Positions 34,174-44,522 of a DNA stretch of 64,000 nucleotides are shown piece after piece (positions within the stretch are counted from its first letter, which is position 1; each line of letters begins with the position of its first letter). This DNA comes from Paludibacter sp. (lineage in GTDB: Bacteria > Bacteroidota > Bacteroidia > Bacteroidales > Paludibacteraceae), in contig JARLGX010000032.1 of NCBI GenBank assembly GCA_031292575.1, positions 16,018-80,017 of the forward strand. The letters run 5' to 3'. A model generated the notes under the pieces. That model was not told the DNA's origin and made no database searches. It was given only the letters and a program-made list of their open reading frames with translations. The position numbers and the translations under genes are program-made.

Positions 34174-35505
34174 TTAAAGAATAAATAATGAAGCAATCCA
34201 AATACAGGCAAACACGGTAATTCCCATGACAATTGTGGCCGTTGAATAAACTTTCAGGGTAATATTGGAATCCATATCCGAAAATTTGGTAATAACCCAG
34301 AAATAGGCATCGTTGGCATGTGAAATCATCATCGAACCGGCACTCATTGCCAGAATAGCAAACAATCGTCCCATTTCAGTGTCCAATCCCAACATTGCAA
34401 GCATGGGTTCGATAAACGAAGCTGCTGTTATAATGGCAACCGTTGATGAACCCTGGGCGGTTTTTAGTAAAAATGTTATGAGAAAAGGAACGGCTAAACC
34501 TAAACCTGTTTTGCTCAGAAATAATCCTGCTTCCTGACCAATTCCCGTTTCTTTTATCACCACTCCAAACATTCCACCACCGGCAACCACAATTAAAATG
34601 GGTCCTGCTTTTTCGATGGCAGCTTCTAAAATGGAATTCAAATGGCTGACGGTTGTATTAGACAACAGCAAAAGCGAAAAAATAATACCCACAAAGAGTG
34701 CCAGAATGGGCTGACCAACAAATTGAATGGATTTAAATACGAAATTCTGGTCTTTCCACCCAAATGCACTCATTAATGCAGCAATTGCAATCAGCAACAA
34801 TGGAACCACGATGGGCAATAACGACAAAAATACCGAGGGAAGTTTTCGTGAATCCATTTCAAGGCTTTCTTCATCGATTATTGCGGGAATATATCCTTTG
34901 TTTTTTGTCATTCCTTTTGTCCAGAAATAAGCCGCCAATGTTCCCGGAATGGCAAAAATAATTCCGGCAATGATATAATGCCCTAGATTCACTTTCATGA
35001 TTCCGGCAGCAGCCAACGCTCCCGGATGAATGGGCACTAAACAATGAACAGAATAAAGCGAAACAGCTAACACAATGGCAATAAATGGCATAGCTATTTT
35101 AGTTTTGGCACTGAACGATTTAGCCAAGCCACTCAGAATAATAAATCCCGAATCACAAAAGATTGGAAGCCCCGCCAGAAAACCTGTCATTCCGAGTGCT
35201 GCCGGAGCATGTTTTTCACCCGTTTTCGAAAGCATATAATTAGCAATGCTCAAAGCTCCACCTGTTTTCTCGAGCACCACGGCAATGACCACCCCAAATA
35301 TTATCAGCAAGCCGATGGAGCCCATTGTGTTTCCAAACCCGTCTTTCAGTATTTTGAAAATATCAGCATGAGGAAGTGCTGTAACTGCTAAAAACAGGGA
35401 TACTGTGAAAAGCGAAATAAAGGCATTCAGCTTTAATTTTGACGTTAAATATATGATGGCAATTATGCTGAAAAGAACTAAAAATGACGTATATAGAATG
35501 CTCAT
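34174..35505 (-). CDS. GntP-family permease
   Basis: A 443-residue inner-membrane symporter with about 12-14 helices; typical GntP features include GFGNTMGSIGLLIIFGVVIA, the pore-loop FLAGLPIFCDSGFIIL (GxPxFxDxG) and TAQGSSTVAIITAASF. GntP carriers import gluconate, glycerate or related acids. Operon context with a glycerate kinase (11-base gap) favours glycerate or gluconate as the substrate. Upstream is the NagB-like gene (15-base gap). Confidence 0.92.
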   Translation of the reverse strand: MSILYTSFLVLFSIIAIIYLTSKLKLNAFISLFTVSLFLAVTALPHADIFKILKDGFGNTMGSIGLLIIFGVVIAVVLEKTGGALSIANYMLSKTGEKHAPAALGMTGFLAGLPIFCDSGFIILSGLAKSFSAKTKIAMPFIAIVLAVSLYSVHCLVPIHPGALAAAGIMKVNLGHYIIAGIIFAIPGTLAAYFWTKGMTKNKGYIPAIIDEESLEMDSRKLPSVFLSLLPIVVPLLLIAIAALMSAFGWKDQNFVFKSIQFVGQPILALFVGIIFSLLLLSNTTVSHLNSILEAAIEKAGPILIVVAGGGMFGVVIKETGIGQEAGLFLSKTGLGLAVPFLITFLLKTAQGSSTVAIITAASFIEPMLAMLGLDTEMGRLFAILAMSAGSMMISHANDAYFWVITKFSDMDSNITLKVYSTATIVMGITVFACIWIASLFIL

Positions 35506-35520
35506 ACAGGTTGTTTGAAT

Positions 35521-36255
35521 TTAATTGATTGATATCAATGAAGCTGCATCTTTATCCAGAAAGAGCCACGTTGCCGGATGATTTCTTAAAACAGAAGCCG
35601 GCACTTCTGGCGAAATTTCGTCTTGAATCATTTTTTTTACGGCTTCCGCTTTTCGTAAATCAGGCACACTGCAAATAATACTTTTCGATTTCATAATTTG
35701 TTTGATTGACATGCTTATGGCTTGTTTGGGAACATCATTTATTGTCGGAAACCAGCCTTCGCCCATTTGCTGGCGACGGCAGGCTTCATCAAGTTCTACG
35801 ACCAAATAAGCTGAATCAGTTTCAAAATCGGCAGGAGGATCGTTAAATGCCAAATGACTATTCTCGCCAATTCCCACAAAAGCCACATCAATCGGGTGAT
35901 TTGTAATTATTTTTTCTAACCTGGCACATTCTTCATTCGGATTGTCACTTCCATTTACATAATTGAATTCCATAGGTGAAACAATATCTACTAATCTGTT
36001 TTTTAAATAGTTGCGAAATGAAGCCGGGTGCAATTCTGATATTCCTATATATTCGTCAAGATGAAACCCTCTGACCTTCGACCAATCAATGTCCTGTTTT
36101 ACCAGTTCGCCCAACATTTCAAACTGTGAAGCACCTGTTGCGACAATAATATTGGCTTCTCCGTTTTCCAAGATAGCTTTACGAATCAATTCTGCTCCAA
36201 GTTGAGCTGCTTTTTTACCAAGTACTTGTTTGTTTTCTGAAATTATTGTTTCCAT
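35521..36255 (-). CDS. NagB-like (glucosamine-6-phosphate deaminase/isomerase family) protein with altered active site
   Basis: A 244-residue NagB/6PGL-fold protein. It keeps [11 protein letters not shown], the catalytic Asp in GFHLDEYIG, and the His in [14 protein letters not shown]. Against E. coli NagB (DGHIAFNE), the Asp141 position is Asn and the Glu148 position is Asp, so the usual catalytic relay is altered, as in some AgaI-like relatives. The substrate is unclear; an amino-sugar phosphate, an aldose-ketose phosphate or a lactone are all possible. It lies between the MFS carrier and GntP in a tight operon. Confidence 0.85.
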   Translation of the reverse strand: METIISENKQVLGKKAAQLGAELIRKAILENGEANIIVATGASQFEMLGELVKQDIDWSKVRGFHLDEYIGISELHPASFRNYLKNRLVDIVSPMEFNYVNGSDNPNEECARLEKIITNHPIDVAFVGIGENSHLAFNDPPADFETDSAYLVVELDEACRRQQMGEGWFPTINDVPKQAISMSIKQIMKSKSIICSVPDLRKAEAVKKMIQDEISPEVPASVLRNHPATWLFLDKDAASLISIN

Positions 36256-36275
36256 AATATTTATTTTGAATGAAA

Positions 36276-37592
36276 TTAAGAATTTGAAAATTCTGAATGA
36301 ATAGATTTCAGATTATCGTCTAATGGAGTCATTGTTGGCATAAGTAAATGTACAAATCCCAAAATGAAAAGATACGATAAACCGGCAATAACAAAAGCCC
36401 AGAAATAGCCCGAATTATTCGCTGTGTCTAAAACCGAACCCAAAGCAATATCGGCAATTATTGCAACAGCCACTCCAATCATTTTACCAATGCCAATAAC
36501 GGATGCAGTTGCTTTTTTCGGAAAAACATCTGAAACTAATGTATAACCATTCACCGACCAGGCTTGGTGACCCGCAGCAGCCAGACCAATTAAAAAGACT
36601 GCAAGCCATTTGCCGGCAATTACCGGTACAAAAGTGACAGGTAAAATAATAATGGCACAGGCCAACATGGTAATTTTTCTGGCTTTGTTAATTGACCAGC
36701 CTTTTTTGATTAAAGCTCCTGAAATATAACCTCCTAAGAGACTGCCACTATCGGCCATTACAAAAATAATGAGAAATGGAATTCCTATATTTTTAATGTC
36801 CACGCCAAACTGTTCGCCAAGAAACTTAGCTCCCCAGAAAAGATAGAACCACCAAACACCATCAGTAACAGTGGTTAACGAAAATGCCCACGTTTCCCGT
36901 TTAGGCAAAAGCTTTAACCATGGGATTTTTTCTTTGGTTTCTACTTCTGAATCGCTGTTTATATAAGCCAATTCCTCTTTTGATACTTTAGGATGGACTT
37001 CCGGTTTTTGGTAAGTTATTAGCCATAAAAATACCCATACAGAACTCAGCACTCCGGTAATAAGAAACGGAATTTGCCAGTTTTTTCCTTCAACAGAAAC
37101 AATTGCACCAACTACGAAAGGTGCTATAATAGCTCCAACACTGGTTGATGCATCAAAAATACCGGTTGCAAAAGCCCGGTCTTTTTTCGGAAACCATTCA
37201 CCGACTGTTTTTATTGCGGCAGGGAAATTTCCCGACTCGCCAATTCCCAATCCGAAACGTGCTGTTATAAAACCAATTAAACTGAATGCCGGACGGATAG
37301 CAGCATGTAACATTCCAAAAATGCTCCAAACCACAATGGAAATAGTATATCCGACTTTTGTTCCGAGACGATCAATAATACTTCCCATGAATAATAATCC
37401 GACACCATAGGCTATTTTAAACGAAACCATTATGGCGGCATAATCTTTATTTGACCAGTCGAACATTTTTTGTAAAATGGGAGCCATAACTCCAATAATG
37501 CTCCGGTCGAAATAATTGATGGTGGTAGCCATGAAAACCAAAGCAAGAATCCGGTAACGGTAATTGCCTGTTTTTGGATTAACTGTATTCAT
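36276..37592 (-). CDS. MFS transporter, anion:cation symporter (hexuronate/sugar-acid) family
   Basis: A 438-residue carrier with 12 predicted helices. Motifs of the ExuT/GudP family: [16 protein letters not shown] at helix 1, the [12 protein letters not shown] loop 2-3 motif, and [29 protein letters not shown]. Predicted to import a hexuronate or aldonate across the inner membrane. It is related to the carrier at 57450-58883 but belongs to the HTCS-led pectin operon; the two may differ in substrate. Gaps to neighbours are 20-30 bases. Confidence 0.92.
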   Translation of the reverse strand: MNTVNPKTGNYRYRILALVFMATTINYFDRSIIGVMAPILQKMFDWSNKDYAAIMVSFKIAYGVGLLFMGSIIDRLGTKVGYTISIVVWSIFGMLHAAIRPAFSLIGFITARFGLGIGESGNFPAAIKTVGEWFPKKDRAFATGIFDASTSVGAIIAPFVVGAIVSVEGKNWQIPFLITGVLSSVWVFLWLITYQKPEVHPKVSKEELAYINSDSEVETKEKIPWLKLLPKRETWAFSLTTVTDGVWWFYLFWGAKFLGEQFGVDIKNIGIPFLIIFVMADSGSLLGGYISGALIKKGWSINKARKITMLACAIIILPVTFVPVIAGKWLAVFLIGLAAAGHQAWSVNGYTLVSDVFPKKATASVIGIGKMIGVAVAIIADIALGSVLDTANNSGYFWAFVIAGLSYLFILGFVHLLMPTMTPLDDNLKSIHSEFSNS

Positions 37593-37622
37593 GTGTAATT
37601 GCTTATCTATTTGATTTTTAAA

Positions 37623-38864
37623 CTACTTTTTAAATTTCAAATTATAATAGGCAGCAAGAAACCGCATACCAAATGTAGTTCCTACATCGCGTTGGGTAAT
37701 TGTATTTTCACCTTTTCTTGAACGAACACGGGTATCAATCACAGCGCCCCGCAAATTCGGATCGGGATGAGTTTGGCTAAACCGGTTTACAAGCAACCAG
37801 TTGGCACTGCGTTCGTAATTCGGAATAAATTCAGTAAATCCATATCCTGCCAACCGAATCCAGATAATTCCGGCAAATGCAGTAGCAGAGCCACACACGG
37901 AACTTTTATCGGACTTGCCATTCAGGAAATTATCGTAATAAATGGTACCATCTTTTGTTTGAACCCCGGCATAAAGACGTGCCGTGCGGGCGGCTGATTC
38001 CAGATACTTTTTGTCTTTTGTCAGGTCATACGCATCAAGCAATGATTCGGCATACCAAAGATTAAACCGCGGATGAAAAGATTTCTTTTCGATGCTATTC
38101 GGCGTAAAATTCATCCAGGCACCTTCGGGAGTTTGTTTGTCTAAAATGCTGTTACAAAGAAGAATATAGGCATTCAAAAAGACAGTATCTCCGGTATATT
38201 CATAAACGTCTTTAAACGGCGATCCTTCGGTATTTGGACGGGCAACATCATATAAATCCTGATTTTTTTTATCGGGATGAAAAGGACTGTTATCTTTCAA
38301 TATTTCAGCCGTTTTAATGTCGGCAAAATCATAACAAACGCCTTTTTCGGGATAGTACATCTTGTTTTTCAACCATTTAATTGCTGAAGTTGCCACATTT
38401 GCATACTTTTTATCACCGGTTACTTTTGTCAGTTCAAAAAGGCCGTGCGTTCCATCGGTAGTGGTAGCAAATACCACCTGGTTTTCACCAACATCGTCGC
38501 CATGAACCGCCCTGATCATACCTGCAAACCTTGGATCATTTTTGATTTCGAGACTAATCCACCAGTCACCGGCTTTTTTTGCGGCATCCAAATATTTTTT
38601 ATCGCCCGTAATTTTATACGTATCGAGCAGTCCAAGAATGATTTGACCCGTGTGCCACGGCACTTCGTACGGATACCATTTGCCATCAATTAAGTTATAA
38701 TCGCAGCGCGATTTGCCATCTTTATCCAACACCACGTCAGATGAATACGTTGCCATTTCATTTATAGCTTTGATAAGTTTCTCAGAACTAATGCCCTGAG
38801 CCGAAACGGTTGAATGAATAATTGCCGCCAGGCAAAGCATGAATAGGAATTTTATTTTTGTCAT
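37623..38864 (-). CDS. Secreted (alpha/alpha)-barrel protein, six-hairpin glycosidase type
   Basis: A 413-residue exported protein (signal peptide about 1-22, ending STVSAQ). Repeated helix hairpins with YKITGDKKYLDAAKKAGDWW, TKVTGDKKYANVATSAIKWL and YDLTKDKKYLESAARTARLY indicate an (alpha/alpha)6 barrel as in GH88/GH105, GH127 or PL families. I cannot assign the family from the sequence; no GH105 WGRGNGW motif is present. It sits 9 bases after the GH28 gene and is probably an enzyme on pectin oligosaccharides. Confidence 0.7.
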   Translation of the reverse strand: MTKIKFLFMLCLAAIIHSTVSAQGISSEKLIKAINEMATYSSDVVLDKDGKSRCDYNLIDGKWYPYEVPWHTGQIILGLLDTYKITGDKKYLDAAKKAGDWWISLEIKNDPRFAGMIRAVHGDDVGENQVVFATTTDGTHGLFELTKVTGDKKYANVATSAIKWLKNKMYYPEKGVCYDFADIKTAEILKDNSPFHPDKKNQDLYDVARPNTEGSPFKDVYEYTGDTVFLNAYILLCNSILDKQTPEGAWMNFTPNSIEKKSFHPRFNLWYAESLLDAYDLTKDKKYLESAARTARLYAGVQTKDGTIYYDNFLNGKSDKSSVCGSATAFAGIIWIRLAGYGFTEFIPNYERSANWLLVNRFSQTHPDPNLRGAVIDTRVRSRKGENTITQRDVGTTFGMRFLAAYYNLKFKK

Positions 38865-38873
38865 TTTAGTTGG

Positions 38874-40370
38874 TTATTTTAGTTCAATATCAGTACAATG
38901 TATTTGTTTTAGCAGATCAATAGCCGGAATGCCGGTTTTAAAAGTGTCGGAGATTTTTGCACGAATCACATCGTCGAAAACCATAAGCGGACGGGCATCG
39001 CTGTTTTTCAGATCAAAAGTAATATTCGTGAGTTTAAGCCCTCTGACATGACGTACATACAATGCACTGGAAGGCAAGTACCCAAACATGGTAGCTTCGG
39101 GATATTCGGCGGGCAACTCTTCCACTTTTGCTGCCGCATCTTCGGCAGTTCCACCGCCCGTAGCAATAAAATGTATATCCGACAAGGTAATGTTTTCAAC
39201 GTTCCCGCCTTCCACACCCATGATTGACGAACTGAATTTGCCTGATGAACGGGCAATTACATTGGAAATATTAATTCCGTTCATTTTTCCGATTCCGGGT
39301 TGAGGTGCTTCCGCGTAATGTTTTCGGGCGCGGTTGCCCAATCGAACAAAAATAGGAACTTGCGGACTGTCAATGACTAAACTGGAGATATTAATATTTT
39401 CCATTAATCCGCCATCAACGATTTCCAGCACAAGTCCTGCAGTGCCTTCCGGCGAACCCGAAATATTAGTTTTAATTTCCGAAGGACGGATAACACAATT
39501 GCTGATGCTTACATTGCGAAACCCGGTCGTGGATTCTGTGCCAAATTTCAACGCATTGCAATGACTGCTGAGCACGCAGTTGGAAACAACGATATTCTCT
39601 GAAATCCTGTCACAAGTACTTTTAAAAGTGATTCCATCATCATCTGTATCACCAATAATGTTGTTGATAACAACGTTTCGACAGCCATCAATATCCATCA
39701 TGTCATTGTTGTGATTGGAATGGTTGAACACGTTGATGCCTTCAATGCGCAAATCGTCGCAGCGGATGTACGACTGCATCCACATGGCTGAGTTACGCAG
39801 TTCAATCCCAGTTACTCTTACTTTTTGGCAACCGGCAATCCACAACAGGTAGGGACGGTTCCTGTATTTGTCGGGCTTAATTTTAGTTTTAACCTTAAAT
39901 GAACTGCCACGGCCATCGATTGTTCCGGTGCCTTCTATCCCGATATTCACGGCGTTACGAGCAAAAATTAATGACTGTGAAACCCACGTATCACCAAAAA
40001 ATCGAAAATCGAGTTGATTGTGCGGGTAATCGGCAATATTGGTAGATCCGATAATTCCGGCACCTTTGTCTACAAAAAGCGTGACATTACTTTTCAAATA
40101 AATGGTTCCGGTAACAAACTGACCGTTAGCAAAAACAACCCTTCCGCCCGTAACGGTGCAACTATCTATGGCTGATTGAATTGCCTTCGTGTCAATAGTA
40201 AGTCCATCGCCTTTTGCGCCGAATGCTTTTACATTATAATCAATTGCGTTGGCCGGATGTATGAGCACAACGAAAACGGCGAGTAATAGAAGCCCCCTAA
40301 CCCCCGAAGGGGGAACAGAGAGGTGTTTTTTGAAATAAAAAATACCTTTGTAATCAAAATTCATAGTCAT
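38874..40370 (-). CDS. Glycoside hydrolase family 28 (polygalacturonase-like)
   Basis: A 498-residue secreted right-handed beta-helix. The GH28 sites are visible: NNDMMDIDGCRNV (catalytic Asp, motif I), DTDDDGITFKS (two catalytic Asp, motif II), SSHCNALKFGTES (His motif III) and RPSEIKTNIS (basic motif IV region). N-terminal pectate-lyase-like VKAFGAKGDGLTIDTKAIQSAID. The leader (about 1-42) is unusual: residues 17-28 are encoded by a copy of a dispersed repeat. Likely hydrolyses polygalacturonate or rhamnogalacturonan ends. Nine bases after the HTCS gene. Confidence 0.9.
   Translation of the reverse strand: MTMNFDYKGIFYFKKHLSVPPSGVRGLLLLAVFVVLIHPANAIDYNVKAFGAKGDGLTIDTKAIQSAIDSCTVTGGRVVFANGQFVTGTIYLKSNVTLFVDKGAGIIGSTNIADYPHNQLDFRFFGDTWVSQSLIFARNAVNIGIEGTGTIDGRGSSFKVKTKIKPDKYRNRPYLLWIAGCQKVRVTGIELRNSAMWMQSYIRCDDLRIEGINVFNHSNHNNDMMDIDGCRNVVINNIIGDTDDDGITFKSTCDRISENIVVSNCVLSSHCNALKFGTESTTGFRNVSISNCVIRPSEIKTNISGSPEGTAGLVLEIVDGGLMENINISSLVIDSPQVPIFVRLGNRARKHYAEAPQPGIGKMNGINISNVIARSSGKFSSSIMGVEGGNVENITLSDIHFIATGGGTAEDAAAKVEELPAEYPEATMFGYLPSSALYVRHVRGLKLTNITFDLKNSDARPLMVFDDVIRAKISDTFKTGIPAIDLLKQIHCTDIELK
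40283..40325. repeat. Dispersed GC-rich repeat inside the GH28 leader
   Basis: gccccctaacccccgaaggg core (40292-40311) plus flanks; the same type of repeat found between operon genes. In frame on the minus strand it encodes residues L17 to about L28 of the GH28 protein, including the first part of the hydrophobic core. Confidence 0.65.
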
Positions 40371-40379
40371 GTTTGTTTG

Positions 40380-43300
40380 TTATTGCTTTAACTTTTTGCT
40401 TAGAGAATAGCTTTTGGGAAGGACGCCAAATTGTTCTTTGAATAACTTGCTAAAATACCGGGCATCGGAGAAGCCTACTTTCTCAGCCACTTCGGTTACA
40501 TTGTAAGTGGTCGATTCTAAAAGCAAAGCCGCTCGTTTTAACCGGAATTGCTTTATGTATTCAGCCGGCGATTGATTGACTAAGGTTTGAAAACGCCGGT
40601 AAAGCATTGAACGGGTGATATTCAGGCTTTCGGCCAGCTCGTCAACTCCAAAATTCTCATTGGCAAGATGCTCTTCAATCAGGTTGATTGTATTGGATAA
40701 AAACAAATCGGTGTCGGCGGATATTTCTACTTCTTTCGGATTCACAATCAGTTCCTGTTTAAGCCTTTCCTTCACTTTCGACCTCATTTTCAACAAAGAT
40801 TGTATGCGTACTTTCAGGAAAGAAACATCAAAAGGCTTGCTGACAAAGGCATCGGCACCATTTTCATACGCCTGCATTTTATCATCTTCCGAGCTCAATC
40901 CCGAAAGCATAATGACCATGATATGATTTGTAAATGAATCGTTTTTGAGCTCCTGGCAAAAGTTGTAACCAATGGTAACATTCACAAACATGATTTCGGA
41001 TACGATTAAATCGGGGTGCTTCACCTGAATGGCTTTTTTCACATCGGGTATGGTTGAGAAAACTTCAATTTGAAACATATCTCCCAATTCACTTTTGAGA
41101 TATTGCAATAAATTTTCGTCGGAATCAACACAATAAATCAGTGGCAAATGGGTGTTATTCTTTTTCTTGGACAATACATAAGCATGTTTCTCAATTCCAA
41201 TATGTTGGGTGGTGTACAACGGGAAAACTTCGGATTTTTCAACGGGTTGAACTGCCCGTAATTTCTGCAGGTAACTTTCGCCGATTGAAATGAAAAACTT
41301 AAACTCACTCCCCTGACCCGGGTTACTTTGAACCGAAATTTTACTTTCGTGCAATTCAAGAAAATCCTTTACCAGGGATAAACCAATGCCTGTACCGCGC
41401 AATTGTGAATTTGAACTTGTCAGGTCTTCCGACCAGAAACGTTCAAAAATCCGTTCGTGATTTTCTTTGGCAATGCCAATGCCACTGTCTGAAATGGAAA
41501 TCCATATTTTATTATCGTTGGCATCCACCGTGCAATTAAACTGAATAGTTCCTCCCTGATTGGTAAATTTAATGGCATTCGAAAGCAAATTGAACAGCAC
41601 CATTTCAATTTTTTCAGCATCTACAATCACCAATTGAGTTGTAACATTGGTATTGAAAGTAAAATTCAACCCTTTTTCATCAGCCAACGCTTTAAATGTT
41701 TCGTACACCAATTTTGAAAATTGAATGATATCCAACTCCACTAATTTCAGACTTGCTTTCCCAATATCAATCTTGCGGAACTCAACTAATTGCCTGACAA
41801 AGTGCGATAACCGTTTGGCATTGGTTTGAATGACGTAAAGACTTTCTTTGATTTTATCGGCAGGTAATTCGTCAAAGTTGCTGATGATATTCGTTAACGG
41901 AGCATGCAATAAGCTGAGTGGCGTTTTAATGGTATTCAGAATATTATGATAATAGCGTATCTTCCATTGCGTCATTTCCTCTTTTTGCTTCATTAGTTTA
42001 TAAGCAAAAATCGAACGTGAAATAATGGTTACGGCAATTATTAAAAAGATAAGATACAACGAGTAAGCCCACCAGGTTTTCCAGGGCGCGGGCAGGACTT
42101 TAATGTTCAGTGTTCGGATATTATTCATCCATATACCTGAACTGTTGGTCGCTTTCAGCTGGAATTGGTAGTTGCCCGGAGTTAAATTTGAATACGAAGT
42201 CAGTCTGCGTTGAACATCTGTATAAACCCAGGTAGAATCGAATCCAAGCAACCTGTAGGCATATTTTGTAGATTGAGCGTCCAACAACTGAACGGACGAA
42301 AATTCGATGGAAAATTGAAAATCACGATAGGTAAGGGTAATTTCCTGCGTTTGATTAATGTCTTTTGAAATGTGTTTGTCATCGACAAAAAGCGGTTTCC
42401 CCAGAATTGAAAATCTTGAAATACATGGTTTTACATCAAACGTATCGGGATGTATGTTTTGAGGATCAAATACAATCAGTCCACTTACGCCACCCAGAAA
42501 AACCGATCCATCATGACTGATTGTTTCGCCAAATATGTATTGGGCTTTAGCGATAAACGCGTTCGGAATGGGTTCATAATATTCAGCTTTTTCGTTCCTG
42601 ATTTTATAAATGCCTTTGATGGTGCTTACCCAGATATTTCCCTGTTTATCTTCCAGAAATCCTTTTACATAAAACCCTTGTTTCAAACTTTCGTTTTGAA
42701 GCGGTTTAACTGTATTTTGCTTTGTATTCAGCATGAAAATTCCTTTTGAAGTTCCAATCAGGATATTTCCGTTTTTGTATTCCTGAATAGCAGTAATAAA
42801 CACATTCCCAAAGAGTTGGTTGGGATAGTTTCGTAAACTTTTCACACTGAAATTATCGCCGGTGGTGGTTAAACAAAACAACCCCAGTTCATCGGAACTA
42901 AACCAAATAGCACCGGATTTATCGCAAATAATACTCCGGTGCCGACTTTCGTCCAACTCGGAAGATTGAATTTTATATAACTGATTTGTTTTCGCTTTAA
43001 TAACTCCGATGCCGCCTTCGGTAAAACCAAGCCAGACATTAGAAAACTTATCTTTGCAAGAAGAGTTTACATATCGCAAACCATACTTGTTAAGTTGTTT
43101 TTCCAAAGTAGCATCGCTATAGAATCGCTTAGTTTTAATATTAAAAAAACGCAGGGTCGATTTCGTACTCAATAAAAGCACGTTAGGTTCAATCTCAATT
43201 ATATTTTGAATTTTATTGTCACGGATAAGATTTGTAGGCGTTTCATTATCCAAAAACCGTGTGATTTGATAGGTATTTGCCGATTTATTTATCCAGCGAA

Positions 43301-44414
43301 ATTTATCAATTCCGTTAGCTGTTGCCATCCACACATTGTCATCTTTATCGGTCAATATCGACGAAATGGTATTGTGAGAAGGTGTATTGGCATTGGTCGG
43401 GCTATTCTTAATGCTTAGAAACTCCGGTTTCTTAGGAGTCGGGACAACGTAAAATCCGTCTAAACTTCCAATCCATACATTCGATAATTTATCCTGAAAA
43501 ATAGATATAATGGTGTTTTTGATTTCACTTTTGTTCATTTTGTCAATCCACCAGGTTTCAATTTGGTTGGGATGAACACCCGATTCTTCCAACGAGAACC
43601 GAACAATTCCTTGTCCGCGAGAGCCAAACCATACTTCATTTCCAATTCCGGCAACACAAATAGCTTCGGTATTGTCAATCATTTTGGTGAAAGGCTTATC
43701 CGATAAAAGTTCTTTGGCACTTTTTCTAAGCACTATCTCATTGATACATACCCACACATATTGATATTTATCTATAAAAATATTGTGAACATTGCCGCCT
43801 TTTATCAGCGTTTTTATTCGAAGTGGCACTTCAGAAATGGATGTGCTGGCATTGAAATTATCAATAACAATGTCATCCAGTCCGTTTTCAGTGGCAATTA
43901 AGAATTCGTTGCCGGCAACAGGCTGAATATCACTGATTTTATTTCCGGATAATCCTTTTGAAAGGGACAACCTGCGAACTAATTTATGAGCGGAGTTGAA
44001 AATATAAACGCCCAGGTTTGTGGCTACCCATAAATTTCCCTGCTTATCTTCGGCAAAGGAATTTACATAGGTTTTCATGTCGATAGGCGAAATCGGGTTC
44101 AGCGTATTATCAGACTGACTGTAAGAGTAAGCTCCAAAACGTGTACCTATCAGAATGTTACCTTTTGAATCGTTGTATAATGAATTTATTTCATCGGAGG
44201 ATAAATCTGAATTAAATATCGATTCTAATCCGTACCCATCAAAACGTCCCAATCCATCATCGGTGCCTAACCACAAAAAACCGGATTTGTCTTGTAAAAT
44301 AGCACTTATCTTATTGGTAGACATTCCATTTACATACTTTACAGGCTGTATTTGCGCCATGACAAAACAGTGTATAGTGGTAAATAGAACAACTAAACAA
44401 GACTTCAGATTCAT
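40380..44414 (-). CDS. Hybrid two-component system regulator (HTCS) with degenerate phosphotransfer sites
   Basis: A 1344-residue inner-membrane regulator from MNLKSCLVV (start at 44414; an earlier Met at 44474 is less likely). Order: signal peptide, two beta-propellers of repeats (DKSGFLWLGTDDGLGRFDG, DKQGNLWVATNLGVYIF), Y_Y_Y domain, one membrane helix, histidine-kinase part, receiver and AraC-type HTH (YNVTEVAEKVGFSDARYFSKLFKEQFG). ATP-binding boxes are intact (NLLSNAIKFT, DSGIGI, GTGIGLSL). But the H-box reads HNILNTIKTPL with Asn827 where the phospho-His belongs, and the receiver Asp is Glu1140 (IVSEIM). Heads the operon with GH28; likely senses pectin oligosaccharides. Confidence 0.9.
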   Translation of the reverse strand: MNLKSCLVVLFTTIHCFVMAQIQPVKYVNGMSTNKISAILQDKSGFLWLGTDDGLGRFDGYGLESIFNSDLSSDEINSLYNDSKGNILIGTRFGAYSYSQSDNTLNPISPIDMKTYVNSFAEDKQGNLWVATNLGVYIFNSAHKLVRRLSLSKGLSGNKISDIQPVAGNEFLIATENGLDDIVIDNFNASTSISEVPLRIKTLIKGGNVHNIFIDKYQYVWVCINEIVLRKSAKELLSDKPFTKMIDNTEAICVAGIGNEVWFGSRGQGIVRFSLEESGVHPNQIETWWIDKMNKSEIKNTIISIFQDKLSNVWIGSLDGFYVVPTPKKPEFLSIKNSPTNANTPSHNTISSILTDKDDNVWMATANGIDKFRWINKSANTYQITRFLDNETPTNLIRDNKIQNIIEIEPNVLLLSTKSTLRFFNIKTKRFYSDATLEKQLNKYGLRYVNSSCKDKFSNVWLGFTEGGIGVIKAKTNQLYKIQSSELDESRHRSIICDKSGAIWFSSDELGLFCLTTTGDNFSVKSLRNYPNQLFGNVFITAIQEYKNGNILIGTSKGIFMLNTKQNTVKPLQNESLKQGFYVKGFLEDKQGNIWVSTIKGIYKIRNEKAEYYEPIPNAFIAKAQYIFGETISHDGSVFLGGVSGLIVFDPQNIHPDTFDVKPCISRFSILGKPLFVDDKHISKDINQTQEITLTYRDFQFSIEFSSVQLLDAQSTKYAYRLLGFDSTWVYTDVQRRLTSYSNLTPGNYQFQLKATNSSGIWMNNIRTLNIKVLPAPWKTWWAYSLYLIFLIIAVTIISRSIFAYKLMKQKEEMTQWKIRYYHNILNTIKTPLSLLHAPLTNIISNFDELPADKIKESLYVIQTNAKRLSHFVRQLVEFRKIDIGKASLKLVELDIIQFSKLVYETFKALADEKGLNFTFNTNVTTQLVIVDAEKIEMVLFNLLSNAIKFTNQGGTIQFNCTVDANDNKIWISISDSGIGIAKENHERIFERFWSEDLTSSNSQLRGTGIGLSLVKDFLELHESKISVQSNPGQGSEFKFFISIGESYLQKLRAVQPVEKSEVFPLYTTQHIGIEKHAYVLSKKKNNTHLPLIYCVDSDENLLQYLKSELGDMFQIEVFSTIPDVKKAIQVKHPDLIVSEIMFVNVTIGYNFCQELKNDSFTNHIMVIMLSGLSSEDDKMQAYENGADAFVSKPFDVSFLKVRIQSLLKMRSKVKERLKQELIVNPKEVEISADTDLFLSNTINLIEEHLANENFGVDELAESLNITRSMLYRRFQTLVNQSPAEYIKQFRLKRAALLLESTTYNVTEVAEKVGFSDARYFSKLFKEQFGVLPKSYSLSKKLKQ

Positions 44415-44522
44415 AAAACGTGACTTTTTGACAAAGATAATGATTAATGTAAGAAACAAAAAAACAGTGAACAAGATTATTTTATCACATGCTTTTGGAG
44501 CGGATTACTTTAAAAAAGAACA

